A stretch of 64,000 nt of DNA from Gnetum montanum (lineage: Eukaryota > Streptophyta > Gnetopsida > Gnetales > Gnetaceae). A program made the translations under genes and the position numbers. The stretch lies in NCBI GenBank assembly GCA_015680685.1, contig MNCI01014407.1:439361-503360 (forward strand). The letters run 5' to 3'. The notes under the pieces were generated by a model, which saw only the letters and a program-made list of their open reading frames with translations, was not told the origin of the DNA and did no database searches. Positions 21,367 through 33,880 of this stretch are shown here, piece by piece (within the stretch, counting starts at the first letter, position 1; every line of letters begins with the position of its first letter).

Positions 21367-22440
21367 CTTTCTAATTCAAAAAAGGTACTATTTATTTTGA
21401 ATTATAATGTTATTTATTTATTAGCATGATTTCTACCAAGGTTCTTTGTAAAAAATATTTTAAAAATAATCACCTAAAAAATTTTGTAGTGAATAGAGTT
21501 CAGCTGTTACTCTTAGATTTGTTTACAATATCATAAATTTTCATGGTACCAAGATTATTACCAAAAATAACAAGAGATTAAATTTTTAAATAAACTTAAA
21601 AGAAGTGTTTCACTTGCTTTTGAGAAAATTGGGTCTCATCCCTAAACATGTTTGGGACATCATGGTTTTCTTAGAAGTTCATGACAACGCAATTGGACCA
21701 TGAGATAAACTAGTTGTACCTAAAACATCTAGCTTTCACAGTATTAAAATTTATGGATAAATTTATTATTCATATATTTAAAAAATCTAGGATGTAATTT
21801 GTATAGAAAATCATTTTGACATGAAGAGTTCTTATGGGTATCCTATTGCATTTTGGATGCCAAAATATGCTAGAAGTCATAGTTACATCTTAGAATATTT
21901 AGGAACATGTCTCCATCCTTGTCCATTTAAGAGGGATTTTTTTAAGGACACATCCCTGCATAACCTAGCAAACCATAAACTGATCAACATTGGTTCAAAA
22001 TGGACAGTTTGGATGATGTTAGGTAATGATGGGATGTTATATATGTTTATCTCAATCGTTCATTTCACTTGATGTGGAAATCGATTTATGGTTTTCTAGA
22101 TAATCATGCTTAAAATCATATCCAAGTCCTCATTAAATGCATTCAATGATAGGTTTCTTAAAAATTACAAAGCACACCTCGTTATTAAATTAAATACCAA
22201 GAACCAAATGTATCCTATTATATATTTATAACATGGAATTTTAATGGAGGCATTTGGTTGTGGGTAGGCCACATGAGGGCATAATAATTAACAACAAAGT
22301 TAACATCATTATTAAGAAACAAAGTGACTTGGATTGTAATATTCAGATTCATTAAGACTGTGTATATGAAATTCAAGCCTATGTCTTACCAAATTGACCT
22401 TATTTGAAAAAGAAATTCAAAATGAGAAATCACAATCGAG
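21367..22440. other. Unassigned AT-rich DNA
   Basis: One 83-codon plus ORF (21821-22072, MKSSYGYPIAFW...) has no recognisable motif. No LTR of the local families is present, so element D has lost its 5' end here. Confidence 0.5.
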
Positions 22441-23670
22441 GGAGGAAGGCTAAAAAAATTCCTATAACATTAAAGAAACCAAATCAGTAGGAACAAAACT
22501 AGAAATAGTTGCAGGTCAAGAAACCAAAGTGGCTATTCAATGCTAACTACATTGTGCAAGATCATGACTATTGAGATTATCATCCCACTAAGGCACAATG
22601 GAAGAAAGATCAATAATAGGAGGCTCACTACGAGGTGTCAAAGCAAAAATGGTTCACTAACCATTTGTTTCTACTAAGCTAAAAAGAAGGAGAGGATTCC
22701 TTCTTAGGGGGTTCTCAATACATGACTCTCCTCCCCTCTTCTTTAATGAAGGGATCCTCAACTAGAATTTATAGTCCACTATAAACAACCATGGTTTGGA
22801 AGAGAATGGGTTCGATGAACATGGAGACTCCAAAGAAGGGAGCCACGACAAGAGCAATGATAAGCACCACGATAAAGATAGAAATGATGATCGTGGCTAC
22901 AACCAAAGAAGAGAAGGTAGTAGGCATTTTTTTGATGCTATTCCTCCTTCCTCTTGGCCTTCAATGTCCTCATCTTCTTCCTCCAACTTCGATCGAAGCC
23001 ATAAAAGATAATACTATGATGGAGGCAATCAATGGGATAAAGATGATCATAGGTTCCATTGGAATAGTAGAGACTAGGGGCATGGGCAATCAAGGGAGGT
23101 CCACCACCATGAATGAAGGGATAATAGAGGGCATCATAGGCATCATGGCCATTAGAGGGGTCATTACTATTTGCAACTAGAAACATGCTTAACATTGTAA
23201 ATGCTATGAGGATTCCAATGAGGCATGTGAAAGATAACCACATTAAACACTTGAACATGAATAATATTCCCAAGTTCAAAGGAGGATATGATTCTAGTTC
23301 ACAAAATCATCTTCAAGCCTTTCATAATGCCTGTGCCTTATAGAACATGGAAAATGAATAGAAAAAATTGAAGCTATTCCCTAGGACACTCATCAAGGAG
23401 GCTGAAAGTTGGTATCGGTCATTAGAACCAAAATTAATCAGATGATGGAGTATGATACTTGAACTCTTCAATGAAAAGTATCAAACATACTCTTGATTGT
23501 TTAATTTGAGGATGCAGATCCAAGGATGGAAGTAAGGAACATGTGAATCCTTGGATGTAACCATGGGTAGATATTACTCTCTATTACACAGGTATCTAGG
23601 CCATGGATTTTTTCAAAGGGAGTAGCTCTACCATATCCTAAATGGGCTCCAAATAGAAACAAGGATAAAT
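22440..23670 (+). pseudogene. Element D gag (C-terminus deleted)
   Basis: The N-terminal region (22540-23010) has PTKAQWKKD, KWFTNHLFLL and the Ser/His/Asp-rich stretch HDKSNDKHHDKDRNDD. The gag core follows at 23270-23650: KGGYDSSSQNHLQ, FPRTLIKEAESWYRSLEP, ELFNEKYQTYS, GWK, LDVTMGRYYSLLHR. After IETR (about 23665) the sequence jumps to the Pro/Phe-rich segment before protease, so the charged and Gln-rich gag C-terminus present in A and B (about 0.9 kb) is missing. Stops mark former Gln and Trp codons. The 129-codon ORF at 22791-23180 is an out-of-frame shadow. Confidence 0.8.
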
Positions 23671-23879
23671 GGGCTCTGCCATAGTAAAGAAATGATAGAA
23701 GGCCTATTAACTTACAGTTGACTCCCCATTTGAGTGGTTCAAACAATAAGCCTCAAAATAGACCTTTCTTTCAAACCAATAATCCTTCTAAGCCCTCATA
23801 GACACCTATAGATGATGCCCCTACTTCTCCTTCATCCTATGCAACACCATTCAAGATCCCTTTGAACTAAATTTCTCTC

Positions 23880-24480
23880 AAAGTCGATATTGTAATGTTG
23901 ATCCATGTAGTCATTGATTAGATAAAGGTTAACCACCTTTCCAAGAAATGATTTAATCATGGAAGTCCCCTAATTTACTTGCAAATCACTAAGAATGAGC
24001 TTTGCAAGGCTCTTCTAGAGTTAGAGATTCTAATGTAAATTTAATCTCTCATGAAATGTACCTATCTCCTCTTTAAAAAAGTAGCATTTTTCTTAAGTTA
24101 GAAGATTAATCCATCGCTATTCCCTTTGGATTAGTAATGGACATTGTGACCACCTTCTATGGATGGTCCTATTCTACTAACTTCCTAGTGATTTGTGCAA
24201 ATAGAAGCTTTCCAATCATCATGGGAAGGGCTTTGCTAAGCACAATAGATGCATGGTGGGAATAAGAGACCTCTCCTTGAAATTTTTCAAGAAAATTGAT
24301 TTTGGAAAGATTGAGAGGAAGCATGTTCCATGCACTATGTATAGTGACATAGGGTGCCACTGGGTGCAAAAATTATGGATAATGAAAAGCACAATAATCA
24401 CAGCATGTAAGCAATGTGCAGATTTCATAAAAATCCAAAGGTTCCTATATGCAACAACCAAAAAATAGGAGGATACCTAG
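23880..24480 (+). pseudogene. Element D protease region
   Basis: LIYLQITKNELCKALLEL (about 23975) matches the LQIxxxxCKALL lead-in of the aspartic protease in A and B, but the Asp-Gly-Ser motif is not readable. GIRDLSLKFFKKIDFGKIER (24253-24468) matches GIRDLSLEISKENELGKIEK of B just after protease. Confidence 0.65.
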
Positions 24481-24539
24481 TGGTTGATAGCTAATCCTGA
24501 AAGTAGCTCAACTCTATGCATGGAACAAACTAAGAGCCT

Positions 24540-26130
24540 TACAAGTGCCTACATTGAGGGCATGGATGAGATGAAGCAAATCCATTGCCAACTCTTTGAT
24601 GAACCTAATGACACTAATTAGGGAGGGTTGGAAATCCTTGAAAGCTTTAAATAGGAGTTCCTTGAGTTAAAAACTCTACTAGCTGGGATAAAATATACTT
24701 TTCTAAAAAATGGGAATCCAATTATTATCAATGCCAACCTTGCTCTTGTGTAGAAGAAGAAGCTATTGGAGGTGGTTAAAAAATGGCCAATAGCCTTTGC
24801 TTGGTTATATCATGAACTAACTTGAATTGATCCAAGGATTATGATAGCATAAAATTTATATAGACTCTTCCATTAAACCAAAGAGGTAGCTTTAGTGGTG
24901 GTTGAACTCTAAATTGAAGTAGATCATCAAGAAGGAGATTGAACAAGTCCTCAAGGCAAGGTTCATCTATCCCATTGGTGATAGTGAGTGGATTAGCCCA
25001 CTTGTGATAGTGCCAAAGAAAGGTGGTAAATGGAGGAAAACATAAAGGGATAATTTTCTATTACAATTTATGGACTAGATGTTGGAAATCATTTATAGGC
25101 ATTGCTACTACAACTTTCTGCATGGTTATAGTGGCTATAACCAAATCCAGATAACACTAGAGGATTAGATCAAAACTATATTCAGGAGTCCCTATGGAAA
25201 TTTCACATATAAAAAGATGTTATTTGGCCTATGTAATGCTCTTGACATATTCCAATGCCTTATCTTAAGCATTTTCCAACAACAGATTGGTAGTAGGGTG
25301 GAAGTCTTTATGGATGACTTCTCCACCTATGGGGCTACATTTGAGCAAGCCTTGGACCACCTTGAGCAAGAATTGAAAGGTATGTGAAGACAAACCTTAG
25401 GCTCAACTAACAAAAATGCCACTTGATAGTCTAGGAAGGCATTATGTTAGGGCATAGAGTTTCAGAGAAAGGAATCGAGGTGGACCTTGAAAAAATAAGG
25501 GTCATTGAGGAATTACCCAAAAATTAGAAATGGTTAGAGATGTGAGGTTATTCCTTGGCCAGACTGGCTACTATCAGTGATTCATAGAGAATATTTATAA
25601 GATTGCCAAACTATTGGTGGAGCTAACAAACAAGGATACTCTATTTGTTTAGACCAAGGAATGTGAGCATGCATTCTAGAAACTCAAGTAAAAGCTCATG
25701 GAAACTCTAATTCTACAAGCACTTGATGAATACAAGCCCTTTCAAATCATGACGGAAACATCCAATTACACATTAAGAGTTGTGCTCATGTAGTTGGACA
25801 ATCAAAAATGTCCTTACTACATCCACTACACAAGCAAAAGCATTATGGGTGCATAGTTGAACTAAACCACAACAAAGAAAGAATTGATGACAATGGTGTT
25901 CATCTTGGAGAAATTTAGGAACTATGTGCTTGGGTATAACGTGTTTATGTACATAGATCATAGTGTAATCTAGTTTCTATGGAATAAGGCAATAGTGAGC
26001 CCTTGTGTCATACAATGATTGGTGATCTTTCAAGAATTTGATCTCGTTATGGTAGATCAAAAGGAAATCAAGAATATGGTTGTTAATCACTTTTTTTATT
26101 AAGATGGAAAAACATAGAGGAGATACCATT
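24540..26130 (+). pseudogene. Element D reverse transcriptase and RNase H
   Basis: Pre-RT linker (SAYIEGMDEMKQIHCQL), then WPIAFAW, GYSGYNQIQITLED, FGLCNALDIFQC and the active-site box VEVFMDDFSTYG at about 25303-25340, which keeps both Asp residues. A short deletion removes part of the fingers between KKGGKW and FMD. RNase H follows (NYTTTKKELMTMVF, NVFMYIDHSVI). Many in-frame TAG/TAA stops prevent translation. Confidence 0.8.
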
Positions 26131-26269
26131 TTTAAATTTGTTCCCTAATGAACTCCTCTTTATAGGGGTTATAATTAAACATGTACCCATTGAACCTAAT
26201 TGGTGCTATGGCATTCTCAACTATCTTCTCACTCAAGAGATGCCACAAGAGTCAGATAGTAGGAAGAAA

Positions 26270-27525
26270 CATCAATTTCTTCACTAGGTCAAAAATTTCA
26301 TAGAAATCAACAAACACCTTTATAATGTGTGTTTTGATGGCCTAGTTTGATGGTGTGTACCTAATGTTGATCAACTACATGTACCTCAAGATGATCATGA
26401 GGGTTCTTGTAGGGGTCACTATGCTAGGAGATAAACAACCATTAAGATCCGGTATTATTGGCCAACACTTTTTAGGGATGCTCATCACTTCATCTGCTCC
26501 TATGAACATTGCCAATGTGATTATGGAATGACTGCTCATATGAAAAAGCCTTAGTATTAGATCCAACCACTGGAACCCTTCAATATTTGAAGCATTGACT
26601 TCATGGATCCCATCACTTCTATGTCAAATGAAAAGGCTTACATCATAGTTGTTGCTGACTACTGTATAAAATGGGAAAAAGGTAAAACCATCATCAATTG
26701 CACATCTTCTATGGTTTCTCAATTTGTAAAAAAATATGTTGTAAACAAGTTTGGGATGCCACATGCACTTATTTTTGATAATGGAACTCATTTTACAGGC
26801 ACTACCTTTCGACAAATCATGCAACACTTAGGCATTGAACATAAATTAATAACACCCTACCACCCCCAAGATAACGGTCAAGTGAGGTTACAAATAGGGA
26901 AATCATAAAAATACTAACAAGAATTATTAGTAAAAATAGGAGGGACCAAAGCACAAAACTAAACAATGCCTTTTGGGCCTATTGCTCCACTTGGAAACTT
27001 CCTATTTGTTACTCTTCCTATGAGCTTGTGTATGGAAACTACCAACTCTTCCAATCCAAATGGATCTTTGTACACTATTAGCAACTTGTGACCTTAACCC
27101 TTACCTAAGTTTAGCATAGAAATAAAGATTAATGAACCTCAACTTGCTAGACGAGAAGAGATTAATGAACCTCAACTTGCTAAGGCATTTAATAAACAAC
27201 AACATGACTTTGTTATTAGAAAAGTAAACTTTCAACTAGGAGATAAGATCCTATACTAGAATCCCAAACACATATCACAAAGAACTAAATTCCAAACATT
27301 GTGAGAGGGGCCATATATTATCTATGAAACCTTTTCTTCTAGGGCCATGTTAATTTACAAACTTGAAAGTCCAAATAAAAAGCTATTGGTTAACATGTAA
27401 TAACTTAAACCTTTCCATGAATCCAAGAGAGTTAGTAACAAGAGCATCTCAACAAATAGACATGCACACTCAAATTTTCAAATCTTCTCCTTCTAACTTA
27501 GTTGTAGGGGAGATGGCCATCCATG
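26270..27525 (+). pseudogene. Element D integrase
   Basis: Zinc-binding part HEGSCRGHYARR with a damaged second pair (YEHCQ instead of CEHCQ). The core (26603-26908) has SIDFMDPITSM, EKAYIIVVADYC, NKFGMPHALIFDNGTHF and HKLITPYHPQDNGQV, so both core Asp residues are kept. The C-terminal part has RKVNFQLGDKIL, EGPYIIYETFSS, and ends at GEMAIHAN near 27525, where the usual stop is lost and the frame runs on into spacer to 27695. Confidence 0.8.
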
Positions 27526-28930
27526 CTAATCTAAAGTTTTTTTACTTTTTTTTACACTATTTTAGTACATTTTTCTCTTTCTTAAATATTTTACATTTTC
27601 TTCTATATTTTACTTTTTTTGGTTTGAAATTTTCTTATATCTTTCATATGTTTTCCTTTATTATCACCAGGACTAAGTGCAACTATAGTTGTTAATTAAT
27701 GGCGGTTTATGATATAATGTTACTTAATTGCTAATGTCTGTATTCTATCTTTAAATTTTGGTGTTGATAACCAATACATGGTTTCTTTTTCATGATAACA
27801 AGCTATGAGTCCATGTCATCCACCCATCCACAAAACTCTATGATGTTCCCTTGTTTTGGAAATATGTGGTCTCTTATTAAATGAAACTTTTAATGAATTT
27901 GTAACCTTGATAGTTTCCAAACTTGGAAAGGATTAAATGGATATATGAGTGTGTGATTTCAAGGGGATTTGATGCTTTTTGTGCTTGCATACCCTCTTGG
28001 ATGCATGAGTGCTTTTATGGATTTCTCACCATTCTGCTATTGACCAATAATAGGAAGCTAAGTTTGTGTATAGTGTGGTTCTCATCTAAAAACTCAAAAA
28101 TCCAAAAATAAAAGACAATAATAAGAATTCAAACAACACCCCTTAGATGAAATAATAGGCTATAAGCACTATTTATTGGACTAGAAAGACTTGTTACCCA
28201 TGCTTGAAGGTCCCCTCTAGCTAAGGCTCATCTCACTTCCTGGTTCTCTTTTAGGAATGGTGATTGATCTATGATGATATTCTTATGTCTTGAGGGGGTG
28301 GACTAGTCTTAGAGTGGCAATGTGAAGTCACTGAAAGTGGTTGGTTTTAATTTAGACTAAGGATGGATGTTATCAAGTCATATTAGCCACAAAATCCATA
28401 AGGGAATTCATGTGACCATGATACATGACTCCATTCCACTCTGTACCTCATTCACCTATGCTTCCCATACCTCACCTTGCTACCTTTTCTCATGGCTTGT
28501 TCAATATCTTAGTTTGATGTGTCAAAGTTCTTAGATAGTTTCTTTGGGAATTTGGTCCTTAACTAACTACAATCATTAGCCATCCATGGGGCCCATGAAC
28601 TCCTTGTTTTGAGGGCATGCAAGGGCATTAAGGGCTTGAGTTTTCTATGGGAAGGACCCACTTGCATACCCCTTGGTTGGACTAGCTAAGGTCTATATGC
28701 TTTAGACATGTTTTCTTTCAAAACCTTCTACATTCCACATCAATTATGTCTAGTTTTACACTCCTTCATGGTATTTCTCTAATCATTCTTGCATTAAATA
28801 TTCTTTTTTGTGCATTATCTAGCCCTCTTCATGAATTTCATCATGTTCTTAAATCTTCTGGCTCCCTCAAAACTTCAATTTTATGTAAATTTTTTTCCCT
28901 CTTTTTAATGATGAAAATTTCTATCTTTTA
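27526..28930. other. Spacer between pol and aORF of element D
   Basis: Non-coding, with T-rich runs at its left end. It shares blocks with the spacers of A, B and E. Confidence 0.6.
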
Positions 28931-28980
28931 ACTATGTCAATGGGATCCCATCAACACAATGCAAAAATTCTATAAATAGA
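28931..28980 (+). promoter_or_regulatory. Internal TATA box of element D
   Basis: CTATAAATAG (TATAAATA at 28971-28978) is preceded by the palindromic CAATGGGATCCCATC and ACAATGCAAAAAT. The ATGCAAAAAT lead-in is shared with A. Confidence 0.5.
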
Positions 28981-29110
28981 TGTGGCACTTTGTGAAATTT
29001 TTATCATTTTCTCATAAATGGAAAAGGAGTTATTATAGTTTTCAAAGCCCAAAACCTTCCAGAGCCCATAACTTTCAAACTACTTATCTTCATTCTTGTA
29101 GCTATTAGAG

Positions 29111-29390
29111 GTGAGCTCTATGTTGTAGGGGTCACAAACCTTAGGTTTTTTATGAAATTTTTCTAACTCCCATAAGGTTTAACTAATGAATTAATATTAA
29201 AATTACTAATTCATGAGATTTAAACCTTTTCAATGAACTCTATTAGACACCAAAGTGAAATAATAATAAAATAATCAAACCTACCATGATCACAACTTAT
29301 CCAAGTGTAACTAATCCAAAGAGATAAGGTACTTAAAGTTATCCAAAGTTACACATCAAATGCTAATCCTTGATCATGTTGTGATTAGAG
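29111..29390 (+). other. Putative 5' intron of the element D aORF transcript
   Basis: Donor TTAGAG|GTGAGCTC at 29111 and acceptor TGATTAGAG|ATGG at 29390 enclose 280 nt of AT-rich sequence. The positions match donors and acceptors in B and E. The AG is followed directly by the aORF ATG. Confidence 0.5.
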
Positions 29391-31457
29391 ATGGTACCAA
29401 GACCTAAGTGTCCACAATAAGGATGATTTTTTCAACCAAGGAACAAGTAGCCCAGAACTAGAAGGGGCCAACAACAAGAACAATCCTAGGAGCATGTAGT
29501 CAAAACTCATGTAATGGGACCTCTTCGGGAGAAGCCTGAAGTCAAATCTATTCAACAAATTCCCTAAGTTGAAATAAAGTAATCCCATTTGGATGGGGTA
29601 CTGGGACCAAGGTAAAACCTTGAAGTCACATTAACGGATGCCTACCTTAGGCAAGTCCAATCCAGGGAAATTCAACATTCAGATCTCCAAGAACTGAACT
29701 TTGGAACCTACTTGGACTTTACCCCAGAAGATGTCAAAACATAGTTGTAAAAATCTCCTATGTGATCCACCATCACTTCCAATGGGGAGTGGTATATGTA
29801 AGATACATATCTCTTCTCAAACAATAGGCAGCCTAAAACCACTATGAAGATCAAGGACATTAGTATGTCTTACTTGGTGGAGGCCATTTGTTAAGCCCTT
29901 AGATTACCTAAAACTAGAAAAAATATAGTAGAGATCTGAACTCAAGCTGACACAAAGGTAAAAAAGAAGTGGATCTAGAAATGCTATGGAGTGTACTGTA
30001 AAGAGTATGGTGCACTCACAATGATAAAACATGACTATTTTAATATAGTGGCCTATCACCTTAATCCAACAGTGAGGCCAAGTAAGGTGACAACCTTTTC
30101 TACCCATGCATGTGTCACTCTAAGCTAGAAATTCCATGTGAACCTCCCACAACTGATTTTTCTTGAGATAGATAAGTAATTAAAGAAATATAAGAAAGGG
30201 AGGAAGGAACTTCCCTTCATGTGCCTCATTCAAAAATTATGCAAAAGGGGAGGAATAGTCCACTATTTTAATGATACACTTAGAGATACTCTTGTTGCCT
30301 CTTAGATGGAGATGATGAAAGCTAAGGTTCCTATCACGATAAAAAGAAGAGCAGTAGCCACCACCATCACCCACTCATGAAATAAGACAAGAGGCTTGTG
30401 TTTTTATGAAGCACATGTAGAAGCTCTATGAGAAACTCTTACAATAGTAGCAAGTTGGGTCAAGTGGTGATTCATCTATCTACTAACTAACCCTAAGTCA
30501 TTTGAACAAGGTAACTCATACTATTAGTTGGTTGGAGGACATGGCACCAACCTTCATTACCCAAAGAATGTAGGTGCCTGTACACTCAAATACTAGTTCT
30601 TGAGAGGTAATAGTGGCCATTCCAAGACAACAGCAATTTCCAAAAATCTCTAAAAATGTTGCTACCTTCTTGGTGCACCTAGAGGAAAGTGATGGGATGA
30701 CTATCTTGGTGATGTAGTACCAAGGGTACAAAATGATGGCTGAGATGGTGGCTGACAAAGTGGGTGAAGCCCTTAATGTTCATGTAGCATCTATGCCAAA
30801 TATTGGTACACTTAGAGATGTGCAAACATCCACAGGAGCAGCAAGTGGAAGATTTAGTGCATCCTAGCATGAGGAGTTACTGGAACGACTGGTGGACATC
30901 CAACAACCAATTCTAGAGTTCTTTAACCTTCCAAATGATACCATTGCTACCTAGTCAATGTTGTTGGAGGCTAAGGACAAGTACCTCATCATTAATGCCA
31001 AACTTGAGGGAACCATAGGGCAAAATTAACACTTGGCTACAAAATTTGTAGAGTTGAGAGCCTACCTTGTTGATCCCACCATACTTAATCAAGTTGTAAT
31101 TAGAGATGAATATTTTCAATAGCTTTAAGATACATTTTTGGAGGCTAAGTACACTAAGGAGTCAGCAATCTTCAACTAGTCCTTAGCAAATGCCACCATC
31201 TACAATATTCAGAATCACTTGTTAGAGGTTCACTGGGAGAATGCCATTTTGATAAACAATAATCATTGTTTGCATAACATTGATCTCTAGAAAGAATAGA
31301 TGGTTGAATACATGAGACACAAGTAGGAGTAGCTTGCTAAGGTGACCATGGATATAAGAAGGTTGGTAGAAGAAAATTGTAATCTCTCGATAGAGGAGGT
31401 TTGTGTCCTTTATTAGAAATCTACAATCAAGATCTTTGCCCAGAAGAATAAGGCCCT
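29391..31457 (+). pseudogene. Element D aORF, part 1
   Basis: Begins ATGGTACCAAGACC (M V P R P K C P Q, then stops). Recognisable blocks: QELNFGTYLDFTPEDVK, SNGEWYM, TYLFSNNRQPKTTMKIKDI, SYLVEAI, EYGALTMIKHDYFNIVAYHL, CLIQKLCKRGGIVHY, followed by a Glu/Leu-rich coiled part. Element C interrupts it at 31457; it resumes at 37253. Total length without C is about 2.87 kb, equal to the aORFs of A and B. Confidence 0.7.
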
Positions 31458-32333
31458 TGATGAGTGGTGAGGTACCCCTACATCAAACCATACAAATCAC
31501 AAGTGTTCATGCATGATCTGGTCAAATTCTGTGGATGGGACTAGTTGTGGCATCTAGATCGTTATGCTCTAATCACAGTTCGCTATCCTCCCACTTGGAC
31601 TAGTGGTAGCTTTGTCACATATGGTTTAGTCCAAAGTGAGGAATATGATTTTGTCTAATTCTGCTTTACTCCTAATGACAATAAAGAGGTAAATTGATTA
31701 AGCTAATGAATAATGGAAAAAAAGATCAAAACTAGCCTATGTGAAATGAGTATCCACTGTTAATTGTTCATATACATCTTGGACTTCATGAGACTACTTC
31801 TGGGATTGCCAAGTGTATGTCACTAGGTTTGCCAAATGGTACACTTTTGGATCACCAAGTATCTACACTTAAATGCACATAATTAAGGCATACGCATTCT
31901 GCTTAATGGCAAGAATAGTAAATAACAATAAATGAAAACATTTAACTAAAGAAAATAATAAATAATTAACAATTAAAAGAAATAATAATCTAAGTGGATG
32001 TTGCAATGATGGAGGTAGTCTCAATCTTTATTGCTAGTCATGTAACATGTCCAAGTATGTCACGCTCAAACAAAGGTGCCATATGATTATAAACATCACA
32101 CTATGGACATGCACTAGGAATAACAAGAATTTAAGAAAGATTTATCAAAAAATAGAAACTAAAACTATCTTCCCTACTACTTATTCATTATCTCAACTGG
32201 GCACCCAAGTGCTACATTTATAGGTGAGCCTAGGGGAGATGACATCATCTATTCAACATCACTTCTTAGCTCCGACATCAGGGCTTTGACAACGGGTACC
32301 CAACATCGAGGCCTAATAATTGATGACTCATCA
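31458..32333 (-). repeat. Element C 3' LTR
   Basis: 876 bp; minus strand TGATGAGTCATC...CTCATCA. Its U3 start holds GTTGGGTACCCGTTG and ACATCG pieces, a module different from A and B. Confidence 0.9.
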
Positions 32334-32345
32334 TACTCCCATAAC
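32334..32345 (-). promoter_or_regulatory. Polypurine tract of element C
   Basis: Minus strand GTTATGGGAGTA next to the LTR start. Confidence 0.6.
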
Positions 32346-32519
32346 TGAATGAAAACTTGTTCTCGAGTTAAACAAAATGATGAACAAGTTCTTTACAAAA
32401 TATTGGGAAGGTATGAGATTATTGAGTAACTTAAATAATAAGCAAAACAATTAACTCTTGCATTCTACAATGGTGTAATACAAAATGGGACACATTAGTA
32501 CAAAATAAAAAAATTTGGA

Positions 32520-33880
32520 AATCTTATGTGGTGCCTAGAGGTAGTGGCTCCTCTATCGATTACATTCCTTTATTGTCAAGATTTTGAAATTTATAATGAT
32601 TTAACAACACTTGCAACTTTTTTTCTTCCATGCTTTGGTTGTGTACCATCTAGGCTATTAAGCTGATGTGTTCTAGCATCAATACATCTTAATGACATGA
32701 CAATTGTGGGAACATCTAATTTGCCTTTACATACCAAGCTACAAACTACCGTCATTCCTCCTGAAAGGCCCTAACTTTATCTCTGAGTCCATGATAATTT
32801 GTTAGTCATCTAGCTAGGTTTGAGGCTACATCTTTCTGTCCTTGATAGTTAGCTTTGACCATCTCCAATTCTAAGTTTGTCACTTATAGCTTTTGCAAAG
32901 TGTCCTCTCGATCTGCAAACTTTTTCTCATATAATGCATAGGTGGCCACCACATGCTTTTTTAGCTCGTTTCGAGATCAACCTATTGTTAACATGGTAAG
33001 GTTAGCATATCTGAGGCTAGCCAATGCCATGTATTCTTTCAAATCTTCTATCTACAAGTCTTTATTCATGACTTCCGCTTGATGGACCAAGACATAGTTA
33101 TTCAAGATGGGCTGCCACTTAGGATTTTAGGTTGACAAGGAGCTAATGTGGGCTTTATCCATCTAGATCTCTTTTTCATTTATCTACTTATACATGCCTA
33201 CTTGGTCATGGAAGTGTTCCTTTAATTACTTGTGCTTTTTTGCCTCATTTTTCCACATGCTAATTTCAATTACTGAATTCTGATAGATACCATGGGGCTC
33301 CTCCATTGATAGGGTTCTATGTTCCTAGACCAATCTACTAATATCCTAATTGACCCTCACTAATTATTCTCTCAACTAGTGGATACTCTTCTCAAGCATG
33401 TTCTTTTACTTTTCAACTATGGTCAGCCTTGAGTTCTCCTTCTTAAGCTACTTATTTTCTTCTTTTGTAGTGGTTAATGCCTTTTTATACACATGTAATT
33501 GCACATTAGCAGTAGAGGCATTCCAGACTGCCTTCTCTTTTTCTTAATTATCAGTTGTACTCTCCTTCATTAGCTTGATTATTTGCTCCATCCTGAATTA
33601 TTCTAATCGGTTAGGCACAAAAAATTGGATAGGATCCTATCATTCAACTCTCAGGGTAGCCAACTCTTGTTATAGTCTCTGTACTTCTACTTCTGCATAC
33701 TCTACCCTAACTTCCACCATGACCAACTTCCCTTTTGTGGAAATGAGGTCTAACTATGTTGTAGTAACATCACTAGGGATGTTAAACAAGGTGTTCATGA
33801 CTAACTTGAACATTTGAGGTTCAGGTAGGTTCAAACAATATGAAAATCAAAGCAATAAATAGCTAGATATTGCAAGTGGA
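32520..33880 (-). pseudogene. Element C coiled-coil region from aORF
   Basis: Aligns with the C-terminal half of the aORF of A (about 6500-7800) through blocks such as the Leu/Asn/Lys-rich segment near 32900-33000. No N-terminal aORF domain is present. It follows gag directly. Confidence 0.6.

Noticed and set aside
21800-22300. Possible Copia RT fragment between the LINE tail and element D
   Set aside because: Tried several frames; no RT, integrase or protease motif can be supported.
22791-23180. 129-codon plus ORF
   Set aside because: It is out of frame with gag of element D; the real frame (22796 on) has the Ser/His/Asp-rich gag N-terminus. Met/Ile/Thr richness is typical of a shifted frame over GAT/CAT repeats.
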